The notes: a model not told the origin generated them from the letters alone. A DNA stretch of 64,000 nucleotides from an uncultured Oscillospiraceae bacterium (GCA_934589145.1 CAKTNW010000004.1:1-64000); one strand, 5' to 3'. Positions 16,273 to 25,644 are shown, counted from the first letter of the stretch. Numbers and translations are program-made.

Positions 16273-18435
16273 TCAGCGCTGGTTGCTCTCCACCCTTACG
16301 GGGAGGCCCAACTGGTGCAGGACGCGGTAGAAATGCAGCTCCAGCTCCGGTTCCCGGATGCTGCGGATGCAGTTGATATACGCGGTGCCGTTCCAGGTGA
16401 GAACGCCGCAGTTGTGGGGCGCCTTGGCCTGTACGCCGATGATGAAATCCATCCGCTCCACATAGGGGGCCATCACCTCCGGCAGGTGTACCACCCCCAG
16501 GTTGGACAGGCACAGGCAGGATTTGCACTCGCCCACCGTGTCGAACACCGCCTTCATGGCCAGATTCTTGATGAACAGCGGCATCACCCGCAGCAGGGGC
16601 GACTGCTCACTGGCCACGTTGGCGGCGAATTTGGCCCGCATGGTCTGGGGATTGTTCTCCAGTCCCATCCGGTGGTGGACGGCGGCGCAGATCTCGTCAA
16701 AGGTGTAGTCGCCCATCCGGGGATCCACCTCCGGCGTGATATACGAGGCGAAGTTCCGCAGCGTCCGGCTGGGGAACAGGTTCCGCAGGTTCACCGGCAG
16801 CAGCACCTTCACCGGCCTGCGGCGGCTGCGCTGGGGCACCTTCTCCGCCTGAAGGCGGCAGATGGCCTGCATCATGGCGGCGCACACCAGCTCCGTCACC
16901 GTGACGCCGTGGGCCTTGGCGCAGCTCCGCAGCGCGTCGGCGGGCACCATCATGGTCACCAGATCCTTGAAGCCGTCCTTCTCCGGCGTGCCGGTCAGGT
17001 GCCAGGCGGTGGATTCCCTGCGGCTGGCCTTCACGCTTCCGGCATAGCGCAGGAAGCTGTCCTCCAGCTCCTCCTCGTCCGGCTCCTCCAGCCGTCCCAG
17101 CACGCCGTCCCCGGCGGGGATGGTCAGACCGTGCTTTTGGCTGAGGTATTCCGCCAGCAGCGTCTTAAAAAAGATCAGGCCGCCGGTGCCGTCGGTCAGG
17201 GCGTGGAAGAATTCCACCGCGAACCGGTTATGATAGACCAGTACCCGGAAGGCGCACTGGCGCACCTCGTGGAAGGGGACGTGGGCCAGGGGGCAGCTCT
17301 TCTCCTCCTGGATGGCGGGGGGATGGGGGATCTGCTCCAGATAGTACCAGAATACGCCCCGCCGCAGCCGCACGGCGATGGAGGGGAAGCGCCGGGCCGT
17401 CACGTCCAGCGCGCTGCGCAGCACCGCCGTGTCCACCGGCTCGGTGAGGGTGGCGGAGATGCGGAAGAAGTTGTTCCAGTTGCGCCGCTTGGCGGCGGGA
17501 TAGATCTTGGCGGCGTTGTCCAGCTTCATCCACCGCAGGCTCCGGGCGGGGGACAGCACCTTGTCCATAAAGCGGTTGATGGTCTCAAAGTCCTGGGGCA
17601 TATTCTCGCTGAGGCAGTACAGCACATAGGCGTGCCACCGCTCCGGCGCCACGATCATTTTGCTGCGGCATCCGCTTTTCAGCAGCTTCTCGTGGAGGAG
17701 CCGGGTGTCGTCCAGCATCACCTCGTCCCCGCCCACGAACAGCAGCGACGGGGGAAAGCCCGTCACATCGCCGAACAGCGGCGAACACAGGGGATCGGCG
17801 GGATCGTCGGTATAGCACTTGGCATAGAACTGCAGCAGCTCCGGCGACATGGAGGGATCCACCTCACGGTTTTCCTCATAGGACTTGCCGCTGCCGGTGA
17901 GGTCCGTCCAGGGCGAGATGCCGATGAGACCGCAGGGCAGGGGCAGTCCCAGCGCCTTCAGCTTCAGGCACAGGGCGTAAATCAGCCCGCCGCCGGCACT
18001 CTCGCCGCATAGCAGGATCTGATGGCCCGCGTAGCCCTTTTTCAGCAGGTACTGATACGCCTCCAGCGCGTCCTCCAGCGCCGCAGGATAACGGTGCTCC
18101 GGGGCCAGACGGTACGCCGCGCAGAACACCCGCACGCCGCACTCCGCCGCCAGCACCGAGGAAAAGCCCTTGGCGTATTCCAGGCTGCCGCAGGTGTAGC
18201 CGCCGCCGTGGAGATACAGCACCACGCCGCTGCGCCGCTGATCCTGGGGCATGATCCACGCCCCCTGAAAGCGCTGGAAATCGTGGCCCTTGGCCATGAT
18301 CTCGCTCCGGTGCAGGGCGGTCATCAGTTCTCCCAGCTTATCCTGCCCCTTCCGGCTGGCCTCCAGCGAACAGCTCGTCATAATGGGCTTGAACAGATTC
18401 AGTTGTGCGCGGACACGCTTGGCGTGAAGCTCCAT
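16273..18435 (-). CDS. Fusion of an HSL-type alpha/beta hydrolase and a condensation-like acyltransferase
   Basis: A 720-residue two-domain protein. The N-terminal half (about 30-295) is a hormone-sensitive-lipase-type esterase: oxyanion motif HGGG at 76-79, nucleophile Ser146 in GESAGG, probable Asp237 (GGDE) and His268 (RWHAY). The C-terminal half (about 303-720) resembles the chloramphenicol-acetyltransferase/condensation fold of alcohol acetyltransferases, with the HxxxDG active-site motif HALTDG at 411-416. One half could release an acyl or alcohol that the other transfers. It is probably co-transcribed with the zinc-ribbon membrane protein downstream and has its own promoter upstream. 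The substrate is unknown. Confidence 0.85.
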   Translation of the reverse strand: MELHAKRVRAQLNLFKPIMTSCSLEASRKGQDKLGELMTALHRSEIMAKGHDFQRFQGAWIMPQDQRRSGVVLYLHGGGYTCGSLEYAKGFSSVLAAECGVRVFCAAYRLAPEHRYPAALEDALEAYQYLLKKGYAGHQILLCGESAGGGLIYALCLKLKALGLPLPCGLIGISPWTDLTGSGKSYEENREVDPSMSPELLQFYAKCYTDDPADPLCSPLFGDVTGFPPSLLFVGGDEVMLDDTRLLHEKLLKSGCRSKMIVAPERWHAYVLYCLSENMPQDFETINRFMDKVLSPARSLRWMKLDNAAKIYPAAKRRNWNNFFRISATLTEPVDTAVLRSALDVTARRFPSIAVRLRRGVFWYYLEQIPHPPAIQEEKSCPLAHVPFHEVRQCAFRVLVYHNRFAVEFFHALTDGTGGLIFFKTLLAEYLSQKHGLTIPAGDGVLGRLEEPDEEELEDSFLRYAGSVKASRRESTAWHLTGTPEKDGFKDLVTMMVPADALRSCAKAHGVTVTELVCAAMMQAICRLQAEKVPQRSRRRPVKVLLPVNLRNLFPSRTLRNFASYITPEVDPRMGDYTFDEICAAVHHRMGLENNPQTMRAKFAANVASEQSPLLRVMPLFIKNLAMKAVFDTVGECKSCLCLSNLGVVHLPEVMAPYVERMDFIIGVQAKAPHNCGVLTWNGTAYINCIRSIREPELELHFYRVLHQLGLPVRVESNQR

Positions 18436-18467
18436 AGACCGTCGTTCCTTTACAAGTTTATCTTATC

Positions 18468-18496
18468 ATTATAGCATTTACCGGCGGCGTTGTAAA
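18468..18496 (-). promoter_or_regulatory. Promoter for the hydrolase/acyltransferase gene
   Basis: Reading leftward, TTTACA (18496-18491), 17 bases, then a perfect TATAAT (18473-18468). It lies between the bioY stop and the hydrolase start, so the hydrolase unit is transcribed separately from bioY. Confidence 0.8.
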
Positions 18497-18506
18497 TACA
18501 CGCGCC

Positions 18507-19043
18507 TTAGCGCAGTCCCTTTACCCGCTTGCGCAGCAGGGGACACAGCAGCGCCGTCACCGCGATCTTGATGGCGTCGCCCGGCAGAAAGGGGATCATT
18601 CCGGCCCATAAAAGGGCGGAAAGGGACATATTTTTCCCCATATAGCCGTTCAGGATCAGCGCCATATAGGGCACGCCCACGGCGTACAGCGCCGCAAGCC
18701 CCGCCACGCAGGCCAGGGCGATGCGCAGGGGAGAGGTGCTCTTGCCGCTGATGGCGCCGATGATGGCGGCGGCGGGGATCAGTCCCAGCAGAAAGCCGAA
18801 GGTGGGCTGCAGCACATAGCCGAAGCCGCCGCCGGTGGTGAAGATGGGCAGGCCCATCAGCCCCAGCGCCACATAGACGCCCTGGCTCAGCGCGCCGCAG
18901 CCCGGGCCCAGCAGCACGCCCGCCATGGCGGTGAACAGAAATTGCAGCGTGATGGACGAAAAGCCCAGGGGGATCCGCAGAAACGCGCCTGCCGCCGTCA
19001 GGGCGGCCAGCAGCGCGGTAAAGACCAGCTTGCGTGATGTCAT
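18507..19043 (-). CDS. bioY: Biotin transporter BioY
   Basis: The substrate-binding S component of an ECF-type biotin transporter. The 178-residue protein has about six hydrophobic segments and the BioY signatures LQFLFTAMAGVLLGP, GLPIFTTGGG and GYVLQPTFGFLLG. The ATG at 19043 is chosen because GGAGG ends 8 bases upstream and the family starts with this MTSRKLVFTALLAAL-like helix; earlier in-frame codons overlap the promoter. It is divergent from birA, joining biotin uptake and biotin attachment. No A-component or T-component genes are nearby. Confidence 0.95.
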   Translation of the reverse strand: MTSRKLVFTALLAALTAAGAFLRIPLGFSSITLQFLFTAMAGVLLGPGCGALSQGVYVALGLMGLPIFTTGGGFGYVLQPTFGFLLGLIPAAAIIGAISGKSTSPLRIALACVAGLAALYAVGVPYMALILNGYMGKNMSLSALLWAGMIPFLPGDAIKIAVTALLCPLLRKRVKGLR

Positions 19044-19079
19044 GGCAACCGCCTCCTGTTTCAGGAAAAGAATGGAGAC

Positions 19080-19109
19080 ATGATACCCTGCTGACAGCGG
19101 TGCTGTCAA
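19080..19109 (-). promoter_or_regulatory. bioY promoter
   Basis: Leftward TTGACA (19109-19104), 18 bases, TATCAT (19085-19080). The -35 overlaps a small dyad GACAGC-GGT-GCTGTC (19093-19107), a possible operator. No classical BirA box is seen, and the BirA here has no DNA-binding domain. Confidence 0.7.
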
Positions 19110-19130
19110 GCCGCTTGACGATTTTTTTAC

Positions 19131-19159
19131 TTTACTGCCGGGGGAAAAAGTGGTAATAT
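19131..19159 (+). promoter_or_regulatory. birA promoter
   Basis: TTTACT (19131-19136), 17 bases, TAATAT (19154-19159). The predicted start lies about 22 bases before the birA ATG. Confidence 0.65.
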
Positions 19160-19187
19160 GGGCCACGAACGAGAGGAGGCGACCCAT

Positions 19188-19934
19188 ATGGAGCAGCCGA
19201 AGGTCTATCGCTATGACACGGTGGATTCCACCAATACCGTATGTAAGACGCTGGCCCGGGAGGGCGCAGCCGACGGCACCGCCGTTATCGCGGCGCGGCA
19301 GACGGCGGGCCGGGGCCGTATGGGCCGGGGCTTTGAGTCACCGGAGGGCCTGGGGCTGTACCTCTCCATGCTGTGGCGGCCTGTGGCGTCGCCGGAGGGC
19401 CTGCTGCCGCTGACGGCCATGGCCTCCGCCTCCGCCGCGCTGGCCATCCGCCGTGTCACCGGTGCGGATGTGCGGATCAAGTGGCCCAACGATCTGGCGC
19501 TGCATGGGAAAAAGCTGGCGGGCATCCTGACGGAGGTGACCCTTGCCGGCAGCGGCGTGGATCATGTGGTCATCGGCATCGGCGTCAACCTGCGGCAGCG
19601 GCCGGAGGATTTCTCGCCGGAGGTGGCGGCACTGGCCACCTCGCTGGCGGCGGAGGGCTATGACGTGGATCAGGCGGCGCTGGAGACGGCATTGGTGGAC
19701 GCGCTGCGGCAGTCGTTCCGCCATCTGTGCGCGCCGGAGACGTATGTGGACGAATACCGGCAGCTATGCCTGAATCTGGGGCAGCAGGCCCGCATTTTAC
19801 AGACGGGCGAGACGGTGACGGCCCTGGATATCGACGGGCAGTACGGCCTTGTGGTACGGCACGAAAACGGCGCGGTGGAGACGCTGCGCTGCGGCGAGGT
19901 GTCGGTGCGGGGCCTGTACGGCTACGCGGAATAA
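19188..19934 (+). CDS. birA: Biotin-[acetyl-CoA-carboxylase] ligase, short form without DNA-binding domain
   Basis: Attaches biotin to carboxylase carrier proteins via biotinyl-AMP. The 248-residue protein begins directly with the catalytic domain: YDTVDSTNTVCKTLA, the ATP/biotin loop AARQTAGRGRMGRGFESP, KWPNDLALHGKKLAGIL and VIGIGVNL. A small C-terminal SH3-like domain follows (about 200-246). The N-terminal winged helix of repressor-type BirA is absent, so this enzyme cannot act as the classic biotin repressor. The ATG at 19188 is supported by GAGAGGAGG upstream; an ATG at 19158 lies inside the promoter -10. Confidence 0.94.
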   Translation: MEQPKVYRYDTVDSTNTVCKTLAREGAADGTAVIAARQTAGRGRMGRGFESPEGLGLYLSMLWRPVASPEGLLPLTAMASASAALAIRRVTGADVRIKWPNDLALHGKKLAGILTEVTLAGSGVDHVVIGIGVNLRQRPEDFSPEVAALATSLAAEGYDVDQAALETALVDALRQSFRHLCAPETYVDEYRQLCLNLGQQARILQTGETVTALDIDGQYGLVVRHENGAVETLRCGEVSVRGLYGYAE

Positions 19935-19965
19935 GAGATAACCATACAAAAGAGGTGTTTTTCAA

Positions 19966-20508
19966 GTGAAGGAGTTTTTGGATCTGTTTCTGACGTTCGC
20001 CAAGGTGGGCGTCATGACCTTCGGCGGCGGCATGGCCATGCTTCCCATCTTACAGCGTGAGGTGGTGGAGAACAAGGGCTGGGCCACCGACGAGGAGCTG
20101 ACGGACTATTTTGCCATCGGCCAGTGTACGCCGGGCATCATCGCCGTCAATACCGCCACGTTCATCGGCCAGAAGCGCAAGGGCATCTGGGGCGGCATCG
20201 TGGCCACGCTGGGCATGGTGTTCCCGTCTCTGATCATTATCACGGTGCTGGCGGGGCTGATCACCAGCTTCTCCCATCTGGAGTGGGTGCAGAACGCCTT
20301 TGCCGGTATCCGCGTGTGCGTGTGCGTGCTGATCTTCAACGCCACGCTGAAGCTGTGGCAGGGCGCGGTGAAGGACGTGTGGGGCGCGCTGATCTTCGCG
20401 GCGGTGCTGGCGGCGTCGCTGCTGACGGATCTGTCTCCCGTGCTGTTCGTGCTGGCGGCCGCCGTGGCGGGCATCATCATCCGTAACGTGGGAGGTGCCC
20501 GGAAATGA
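19966..20508 (+). CDS. Chromate transporter, N-terminal-half type (ChrA-like)
   Basis: The 180-residue membrane protein corresponds to one half of a CHR-family chromate/sulfate transporter. It has about five or six hydrophobic segments and the family motif FGGGMAMLPILQREVV with ...FAIGQCTPGIIAVNTATFIG. It starts at GTG with AGAGGTG upstream and overlaps the next gene by 4 bases. In Firmicutes these short CHR proteins occur as pairs that together form the transporter. Whether the natural substrate is chromate is not known. Confidence 0.9.
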   Translation: MKEFLDLFLTFAKVGVMTFGGGMAMLPILQREVVENKGWATDEELTDYFAIGQCTPGIIAVNTATFIGQKRKGIWGGIVATLGMVFPSLIIITVLAGLITSFSHLEWVQNAFAGIRVCVCVLIFNATLKLWQGAVKDVWGALIFAAVLAASLLTDLSPVLFVLAAAVAGIIIRNVGGARK

Positions 20509-21065
20509 TCTATCTGAAGCTATTTTACGAGTTTTTCAAGACCGGCCTGTTTGCCATCGGCGGCGGCCTGGCCACGCTGCCCTTCCTGTCGGATATGGCC
20601 GACCGCACCGGCTGGTTCACTCAGGCCCAACTGGCGGACATGCTGGCCGTCAGCGAATCTACCCCCGGCCCGGTGGGCGTCAACATGGCCACCTATGTGG
20701 GCTTTGAGACGTCGGGCATCCTGGGCGCGATCATCGCCACGCTGGGATTGGTGACGCCGTCTGTGATCGTCATTCTCATCATCGCCAGCTTCCTGAAGGC
20801 ATTCCGGGACAACCAGTATGTGGACGCCGCCTTCTACGGCCTGCGCCCCGCCTCCACCGCCATGGTGGCCTCCGCCGGTATCGGCGTGGTGCTGCTGAGC
20901 CTGGTGGATACCTCCGCCTCCGGACTGGATTTTTTCCGTTGGAAGGAGCTGGCCCTGGCGGCGGTGATCCTGGTGCTGACCCGCTGGGTGCCCTTCACGA
21001 AGAAGCTGCACCCCATCGTGTTCATCGCGGCCGCCGCCGTGGTGGGCGTGGTGTTCCATTTCTGA
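20505..21065 (+). CDS. Chromate transporter, second half (ChrA-like)
   Basis: A 186-residue partner of the preceding gene with the same fold and motifs (FAIGGGLATLPFLSDMA, SESTPGPVGVNMATYVG). Overlap of the two genes by ATGA indicates equal, coupled synthesis of the two halves. The pair shares the birA strand but starts 31 bases after it, so the three may be one transcript. A clear terminator follows. Confidence 0.9.
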   Translation: MIYLKLFYEFFKTGLFAIGGGLATLPFLSDMADRTGWFTQAQLADMLAVSESTPGPVGVNMATYVGFETSGILGAIIATLGLVTPSVIVILIIASFLKAFRDNQYVDAAFYGLRPASTAMVASAGIGVVLLSLVDTSASGLDFFRWKELALAAVILVLTRWVPFTKKLHPIVFIAAAAVVGVVFHF

Positions 21066-21074
21066 GCCAATGAG

Positions 21075-21112
21075 AAAAGCGTACCTTATGCTTTTGATAA
21101 GGTACGCTTTTT
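21075..21112 (+). terminator. Terminator after the chromate transporter pair
   Basis: AAAAGCGTACCTTAT (21075-21089) pairs with its complement ending at about 21111, with a 7-base loop and a T-run. Confidence 0.9.
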
Positions 21113-21171
21113 CTTTGTGTGAAGTGTCAAAATGCCCATTTTTACGACAGAATTGTTAGGGTATTTGTCAG

Positions 21172-21200
21172 TTGTAATTTATTTCCCGGCGGGTTATGAT
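21172..21200 (+). promoter_or_regulatory. Promoter for xpt-guaA
   Basis: TTGTAA (21172-21177), 17 bases, TATGAT (21195-21200). The leader would be only about 26 bases long, so there is no room for a purine riboswitch, and none of the riboswitch core bases are present. Confidence 0.7.
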
Positions 21201-21232
21201 AGAAGCAAACTATTATAAGGAGGACTATTCCC

Positions 21233-21814
21233 ATGGAGCAGTTGAAGGAACGCATTCGCCGCGAGGGCAAGGTGCTGCCGGGTAATATCATCAAGATCGA
21301 CGGATTTCTGAATCACCGGGTGGACACCAAGCTGTTGGGCGATATCGCGGATGAATTTGCCAAGTATTTCGATACCAGCAAGGCCACGGTGGTGCTGACC
21401 GCCGAAGCCAGCGGTATCGCGCTGGCCACCGTGTGTGCCGAGAGGTACGGCGTTCCCATGCTGTTTGCCAAGAAGGCCAAGAGCGACAACATCGAAAGCG
21501 GCCTGATCCAGAGTGAAATTTTCTCCTATACCTATAAGAAGAAGGTCACCCTGCTGGTGTCTCAGGAGTGGCTCAGCGAGGATGACCGCGTGCTGATTAT
21601 CGACGACTTTATGGCCAACGGCTACGCCATGGGCGGCCTGGTGGACATCGTGAAGAAGGCCGGCGCCCAGTTGGTGGGCATCGGCGTGGCGGTGGAGAAG
21701 GGCTTCCAGGGCGGCGGCGACAAGTTCCGCGCTATGCCGGATATCCCCTATAAGGCCCTGGCCGTCATCGAATCCGCCGACGAGAACGGCATTATCTTCC
21801 GGGAGGACGACTGA
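21233..21814 (+). CDS. xpt: Xanthine phosphoribosyltransferase
   Basis: Salvages xanthine with PRPP to give XMP, which the next gene product GuaA converts to GMP. The 193-residue protein matches the Xpt family in length and shows the PRPP-binding motif [17 protein letters not shown] and the flexible-loop region ([18 protein letters not shown]). A strong AAGGAGG precedes the ATG. Only 1 base separates its stop from guaA, so the two steps of xanthine-to-GMP salvage are made together. Confidence 0.95.
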   Translation: MEQLKERIRREGKVLPGNIIKIDGFLNHRVDTKLLGDIADEFAKYFDTSKATVVLTAEASGIALATVCAERYGVPMLFAKKAKSDNIESGLIQSEIFSYTYKKKVTLLVSQEWLSEDDRVLIIDDFMANGYAMGGLVDIVKKAGAQLVGIGVAVEKGFQGGGDKFRAMPDIPYKALAVIESADENGIIFREDD

Positions 21815-21815
21815 G

Positions 21816-23345
21816 ATGAAAAAAGTTCTGGTTCTGGACTTCGGCGGCCAGTATAACCTGCTGGTGGCCCGCCGCGTCCGCGAGTGCGGCGTGTATTGCG
21901 AGATCAAATCCTTCCGCATGTCCCTGGCGGAGATCCGTGCCTTTGCCCCCGACGCATTGATCTTTACCGGCGGCCCCGCCACCGTGTTCGAGCCCAACGC
22001 CCCCATGGTGGACAAGGCGCTGTTTGAGATGGGCATCCCCGTGCTGGGCATCTGCTATGGCGAGCAGTTGATGATGCACCTGCTGGGCGGCCAGTGCCGC
22101 AAGGCGGAGACCCGTGAATACGGCAAGGTGGAGCTGACCCACAAGGAATCCCCCCTGTTTGACAGCGTACCGGAGAAGGCCGTCTACTGGATGAGCCACG
22201 GCGTCGAGGTGGAGCGCTTGGCGCCCGGCTTCGAGATCATCGGCTCAACCGAGGGCTGCCTCCACGCGGCGGTGCAGTGCGCCGATAAGAAGCTCTACGG
22301 CGTGCAGTTCCATCCCGAGGTGCTGCATACCGAGTACGGCACCCAGATCCTGAAGAATTTCCTCTACACCATCTGCGGCTTCGGCCCCGAGTGGACCATG
22401 GCCTCCTACATGGAGGAGGCGGTGGCCGAGTGCCGCCGCCAGATCGGCGATGGCCGCGTGTTGCTGGCCCTGTCCGGCGGCGTGGACAGCTCCGTGGCCG
22501 CTGCCCTGCTGCAGCGCGCCGTGGGTGATCAGCTGACCTGCATCTTCGTGGATCACGGCCTACTGCGCAAGGACGAGGGCGACCAGGTGGAGCAGGTGAT
22601 GAAGCACCAGTTCCATGTGGATGTCCGCCGCGTCAACGCCGGGCCTCGCTTCCTGGCCAAGCTGGCCGGTGTCACCGAGCCGGAGCGCAAGCGCAAGATC
22701 ATCGGCGAGGAGTTCATCCGCGTGTTCGAGGAGGAGGCCAAGAAGATCGGCGCTGTGGACTTCCTGGCCCAGGGTACCATCTATCCCGACGTGGTGGAGT
22801 CCGGCCTGGGCGGCGAGAGCGCCGTCATCAAGAGCCACCACAACGTGGGCGGCCTGCCCGACTGCGTGGACTTCAAGGAGATCGTGGAGCCCCTGCGCCG
22901 CCTGTTCAAGGACGAGGTGCGCCAGTTGGGCACTGAGCTGGGCCTGCCTGACGAGCTGGTGTGGCGCCAGCCCTTCCCCGGCCCCGGCCTGGCCATCCGC
23001 GTCATCGGCGACATCACCGAGGAGAAGCTGGACATCCTGCGGGATGCCGACGCCATCTTCCGCGAGGAGATGAAGCTGGCGGGGCTTGACCGCACCACCA
23101 GCCAGTTCTTCGCCGTGTTGACCGACCTGCGCAGCGTGGGCGTCATGGGCGACGAGCGGACGTATGACTATACCCTGGCCCTGCGCGCCGTGCAGTCCCA
23201 GGACTTCATGACCGCCACCTGGTCCCGCCTGCCCTATGAGCTGCTGGACAAGGTGTCCAACCGCATCGTGGGCGAGGTGAAGCACATCAACCGCATCTGC
23301 TACGACATCACCTCCAAACCCCCTGCCACCGTGGAGTGGGAATGA
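21816..23345 (+). CDS. guaA: GMP synthase (glutamine-hydrolysing)
   Basis: Converts XMP to GMP using glutamine and ATP. The 509-residue protein has the N-terminal class I glutamine amidotransferase domain with nucleophile Cys80 (GICYGEQ) and the His/Glu of FHPEVLH. The ATP-pyrophosphatase domain follows (P-loop SGGVDSSV at about 221-228), and then the C-terminal dimerisation domain ([13 protein letters not shown], ending KPPATVEWE). Everything needed for activity is present. A strong terminator follows. Confidence 0.98.
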   Translation: MKKVLVLDFGGQYNLLVARRVRECGVYCEIKSFRMSLAEIRAFAPDALIFTGGPATVFEPNAPMVDKALFEMGIPVLGICYGEQLMMHLLGGQCRKAETREYGKVELTHKESPLFDSVPEKAVYWMSHGVEVERLAPGFEIIGSTEGCLHAAVQCADKKLYGVQFHPEVLHTEYGTQILKNFLYTICGFGPEWTMASYMEEAVAECRRQIGDGRVLLALSGGVDSSVAAALLQRAVGDQLTCIFVDHGLLRKDEGDQVEQVMKHQFHVDVRRVNAGPRFLAKLAGVTEPERKRKIIGEEFIRVFEEEAKKIGAVDFLAQGTIYPDVVESGLGGESAVIKSHHNVGGLPDCVDFKEIVEPLRRLFKDEVRQLGTELGLPDELVWRQPFPGPGLAIRVIGDITEEKLDILRDADAIFREEMKLAGLDRTTSQFFAVLTDLRSVGVMGDERTYDYTLALRAVQSQDFMTATWSRLPYELLDKVSNRIVGEVKHINRICYDITSKPPATVEWE

Positions 23346-23360
23346 TTTCATCTTGATCTG

Positions 23361-23399
23361 AATATCCCGGAAGACGCAGACAGCGTCTTCCGGGATATT
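23361..23399. terminator. Terminator after guaA
   Basis: A perfect 17-bp stem (23361-23377 with 23383-23399) with a five-base loop, followed by a T-rich run. Confidence 0.92.
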
Positions 23400-23439
23400 T
23401 TTATATGGCTACAAATTGGTTACAGTTGCGGCGGGGGAG

Positions 23440-23468
23440 TTGACGGAGAACGGCAAACGTAGTATAAT
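23440..23468 (+). promoter_or_regulatory. Near-consensus promoter
   Basis: TTGACG (23440-23445), 17 bases, perfect TATAAT (23463-23468). An AT-rich stretch follows to the ribosome site AAAGGAG of the next gene. Confidence 0.82.
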
Positions 23469-23517
23469 TATTATATATTAACCATTATATATCAAAGACT
23501 ATAAAGGAGACACGCCA

Positions 23518-24429
23518 TTGAATCTGAAAAAAGAGAATGATTTGTTAGAGACTACATTGTCCATTGCCGAGAACGGGTATGCCGAGGCATACCGTTTTTT
23601 GCTGGATGCCTATGAAAAGGAGCCGGAAGCCTGCGGGCCCCAGACCTTCTACTTCCTGGCCTGCCTGGCGGGCGGAGCGGATATGCCGGAGGCGGCGCTG
23701 GACTGGCTGCGGAAGGCCGTCGAGGATCACGGCTGGTGGTATCGGCCGGAGGTGCTGGTGGACGACGACCTGGCGGCGCTGGAGAACGACCCTGCGTTCC
23801 GCGCGCTGAAGGCCGTTTCCGACGCCCGCTACGGGGAGGCCGTCTCCAGGACGGAGGCAGTGCTCTCGTGGAAAGCGAAGACGGCGGATGACCTGCTGCT
23901 GGCCGTACACGGAAACACCCAGAACGGAGAGACCGCCCGCGGCGACTGGACGCCGGTGCTGGCGGGGGATGACCGCTGGCAGCTCGAGACCATCCAGAGC
24001 GCCGAGCCGGACGGCTACGGAACGTATCGCTGGAGCTACGACATGACGTCCTATCTGCCGGTGGCCGATGCCATGGAGAAGCTGCGGGGCGCGGGCTATC
24101 AGAAATTCGTCTGCGGCGGCTTTTCCGCCGGATGCGACATGCTGCTGCGGGCGGTCACGTTTACCGCCGCGCGCTGCGATATGCTGATCCTGCAGAGCCC
24201 GTGGATCCCGCTCCTGGAGGAGCAGGCGGAGGCGCTGCTCCGCGCCATCGGGGAGAAAAAGATCGCCCTGCGGATCTTCTGCGGCGCCGATGACGAGGAC
24301 TGCCTGCCTCTGGCGAAGCAGCTATACGCCGCGGCGCAGCGTGAGGGACTGGACGCGGCCCTTACGATCCAGGAAAACAGCCGCCATCAGTTCCCTGCGG
24401 AGCTGTACACGGTACAGGATCTGTGGTAA
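23518..24429 (+). CDS. TPR-like/alpha-beta hydrolase protein of unknown role
   Basis: A 303-residue cytoplasmic protein. The N-terminal 100 residues form helical repeats resembling a TPR (AYRFLLDAYEKEP, AALDWLRKAVEDHGWW, LENDPAFRALK). The C-terminal part is a small alpha/beta hydrolase: LLLAVHGNTQNG at the oxyanion strand, nucleophile elbow GGFSAGCDM, and a plausible acidic residue and His in GADDEDC and NSRHQFP. The start is TTG at 23518 with AAAGGAG 8 bases upstream. rsgA begins 13 bases after the stop. Substrate unknown; a serine hydrolase acting in the cytoplasm is the safest description. Confidence 0.75.
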   Translation: MNLKKENDLLETTLSIAENGYAEAYRFLLDAYEKEPEACGPQTFYFLACLAGGADMPEAALDWLRKAVEDHGWWYRPEVLVDDDLAALENDPAFRALKAVSDARYGEAVSRTEAVLSWKAKTADDLLLAVHGNTQNGETARGDWTPVLAGDDRWQLETIQSAEPDGYGTYRWSYDMTSYLPVADAMEKLRGAGYQKFVCGGFSAGCDMLLRAVTFTAARCDMLILQSPWIPLLEEQAEALLRAIGEKKIALRIFCGADDEDCLPLAKQLYAAAQREGLDAALTIQENSRHQFPAELYTVQDLW

Positions 24430-24442
24430 AGGGAGGGACAGC

Positions 24443-25438
24443 ATGAGCGAAGTACGCGCAAGAGTCATCTCTCAGGAAAAGGGATTGTATCGGATCAGCG
24501 ACGGAACGGCGGTCAAGCAGGCGTCCGTCTCCGGAAAATACCGGTATGAGGCGCTGACCGTCTCCGACTATCCGGCGGTGGGCGACTACGTCCTGGCCCA
24601 GTGGCCGGAGGGCGACGATCCCGCCGTCATCCGCAGCCTCTTCCCCCGGAAGAGCTGCTTTATCCGGCGGGCCGCCGGCAGCGCCAGGCAGGAGCAGGTG
24701 GTGGCCGCCAATATCGACACGGTGCTGATCTGCATGTCGCTGAACCAGAACTTCAACCTCCGCCGCCTGGAGCGCTACCTCTCCGTCACCTACGACAGCG
24801 GCGCTGCACCGGTGGTGGTGCTTACCAAGGCGGATCTGTGCCCGGATGTGGACGGCATGATCGCCCAGGTGCAGGGCGCCGCTCCCGGCGTGGAGATCCT
24901 GGCCATCTCGTCCCTGAGCGGCGACTATGAGGCGGTGTTGCCCTACATTGTCCCCGGTAAGACTGTGGCCTTCCTGGGCTCCTCTGGCGTGGGAAAATCC
25001 ACACTGATCAACAAGCTGACGGGAAGCGACAGCATGGCTACCGGCGCCATCGGAACGGATGACAAGGGGCGGCACACCACCACCCACCGTGAGCTGCTGG
25101 CCCTGCCCAACGGCGCGTTTCTGATCGACACGCCGGGCATGCGTGAGCTTGGCATGTGGGACAGCGGCGAGGGTATCGACGCGGCCTTCCGGGATCTGGA
25201 GGAGCTGTCCCACGCCTGCAGATTTTCCAACTGCACCCACACCACGGAGCCCGGCTGCGCCATTCAGGCGGCCCTGGCGGACGGCACCCTGGACGCCGCC
25301 CGGTGGAATTCCTTCCGCAAGCTGAAGGCCGAGAACAAGTCCGCGGCGGACAACAGCAAATATCTGGAGGCCAAGCGGGAGAAGTTCAAGGAGATCGCCA
25401 AGACCAACAAGGCCGCCAAGAAGAACAGACACGCATAA
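24443..25438 (+). CDS. rsgA: Ribosome small-subunit-dependent GTPase RsgA (YjeQ/YloQ)
   Basis: A circularly permuted GTPase that helps late maturation of the 30S subunit. The 331-residue protein has an N-terminal OB fold (about 1-70), then G motifs in permuted order: TKAD (G4), SSLSG (G5), GSSGVGKSTLINKL (G1), and DTPGMREL (G3). A C-terminal zinc site follows, with the pattern C-x4-C-x-H-x5-C (CRFSNCTHTTEPGC). The ATG at 24443 has GGGAGG 6 bases upstream. It is probably co-transcribed with the preceding hydrolase gene. Confidence 0.97.
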   Translation: MSEVRARVISQEKGLYRISDGTAVKQASVSGKYRYEALTVSDYPAVGDYVLAQWPEGDDPAVIRSLFPRKSCFIRRAAGSARQEQVVAANIDTVLICMSLNQNFNLRRLERYLSVTYDSGAAPVVVLTKADLCPDVDGMIAQVQGAAPGVEILAISSLSGDYEAVLPYIVPGKTVAFLGSSGVGKSTLINKLTGSDSMATGAIGTDDKGRHTTTHRELLALPNGAFLIDTPGMRELGMWDSGEGIDAAFRDLEELSHACRFSNCTHTTEPGCAIQAALADGTLDAARWNSFRKLKAENKSAADNSKYLEAKREKFKEIAKTNKAAKKNRHA

Positions 25439-25461
25439 AATACGATATATCATCAGATGGC

Positions 25462-25492
25462 AGCAGCCCGGCTTTTCAAAGGCCGGGCTGCT
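25462..25492 (+). terminator. Terminator after rsgA
   Basis: An 11-bp stem AGCAGCCCGGC with its complement around a 9-base loop, followed by GTTTG. The short T-tract makes it moderate in strength. Confidence 0.75.
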
Positions 25493-25644
25493 GTTTGCGT
25501 ATTGTGAGATATCGCAAAGGTACATGCCGAATTTCGTATAAACCGCCGGGAATGTTCCCCTTGAGGGTGGGGAACGGGCATGGTACAATAATAATAGTGT
25601 GCCGCGGTGGGATGCCGTGGGAAGAGAGACAGGAGGAGAGGCGT

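Noticed and set aside
15544-18012. Long rightward open frame opposite the DUF6320 and hydrolase genes
   Set aside because: It covers two real leftward genes and has His/Gln/Gly-rich sequence typical of antisense frames.
19044-19187. Biotin repressor (BirA) operator between bioY and birA
   Set aside because: No TTGTTAAC-like dyad is present and the encoded BirA lacks a DNA-binding domain; only a small unrelated dyad is seen.
21118-21232. Purine riboswitch before xpt
   Set aside because: The leader after the promoter is only about 26 bases, and no three-way-junction core sequence is present.
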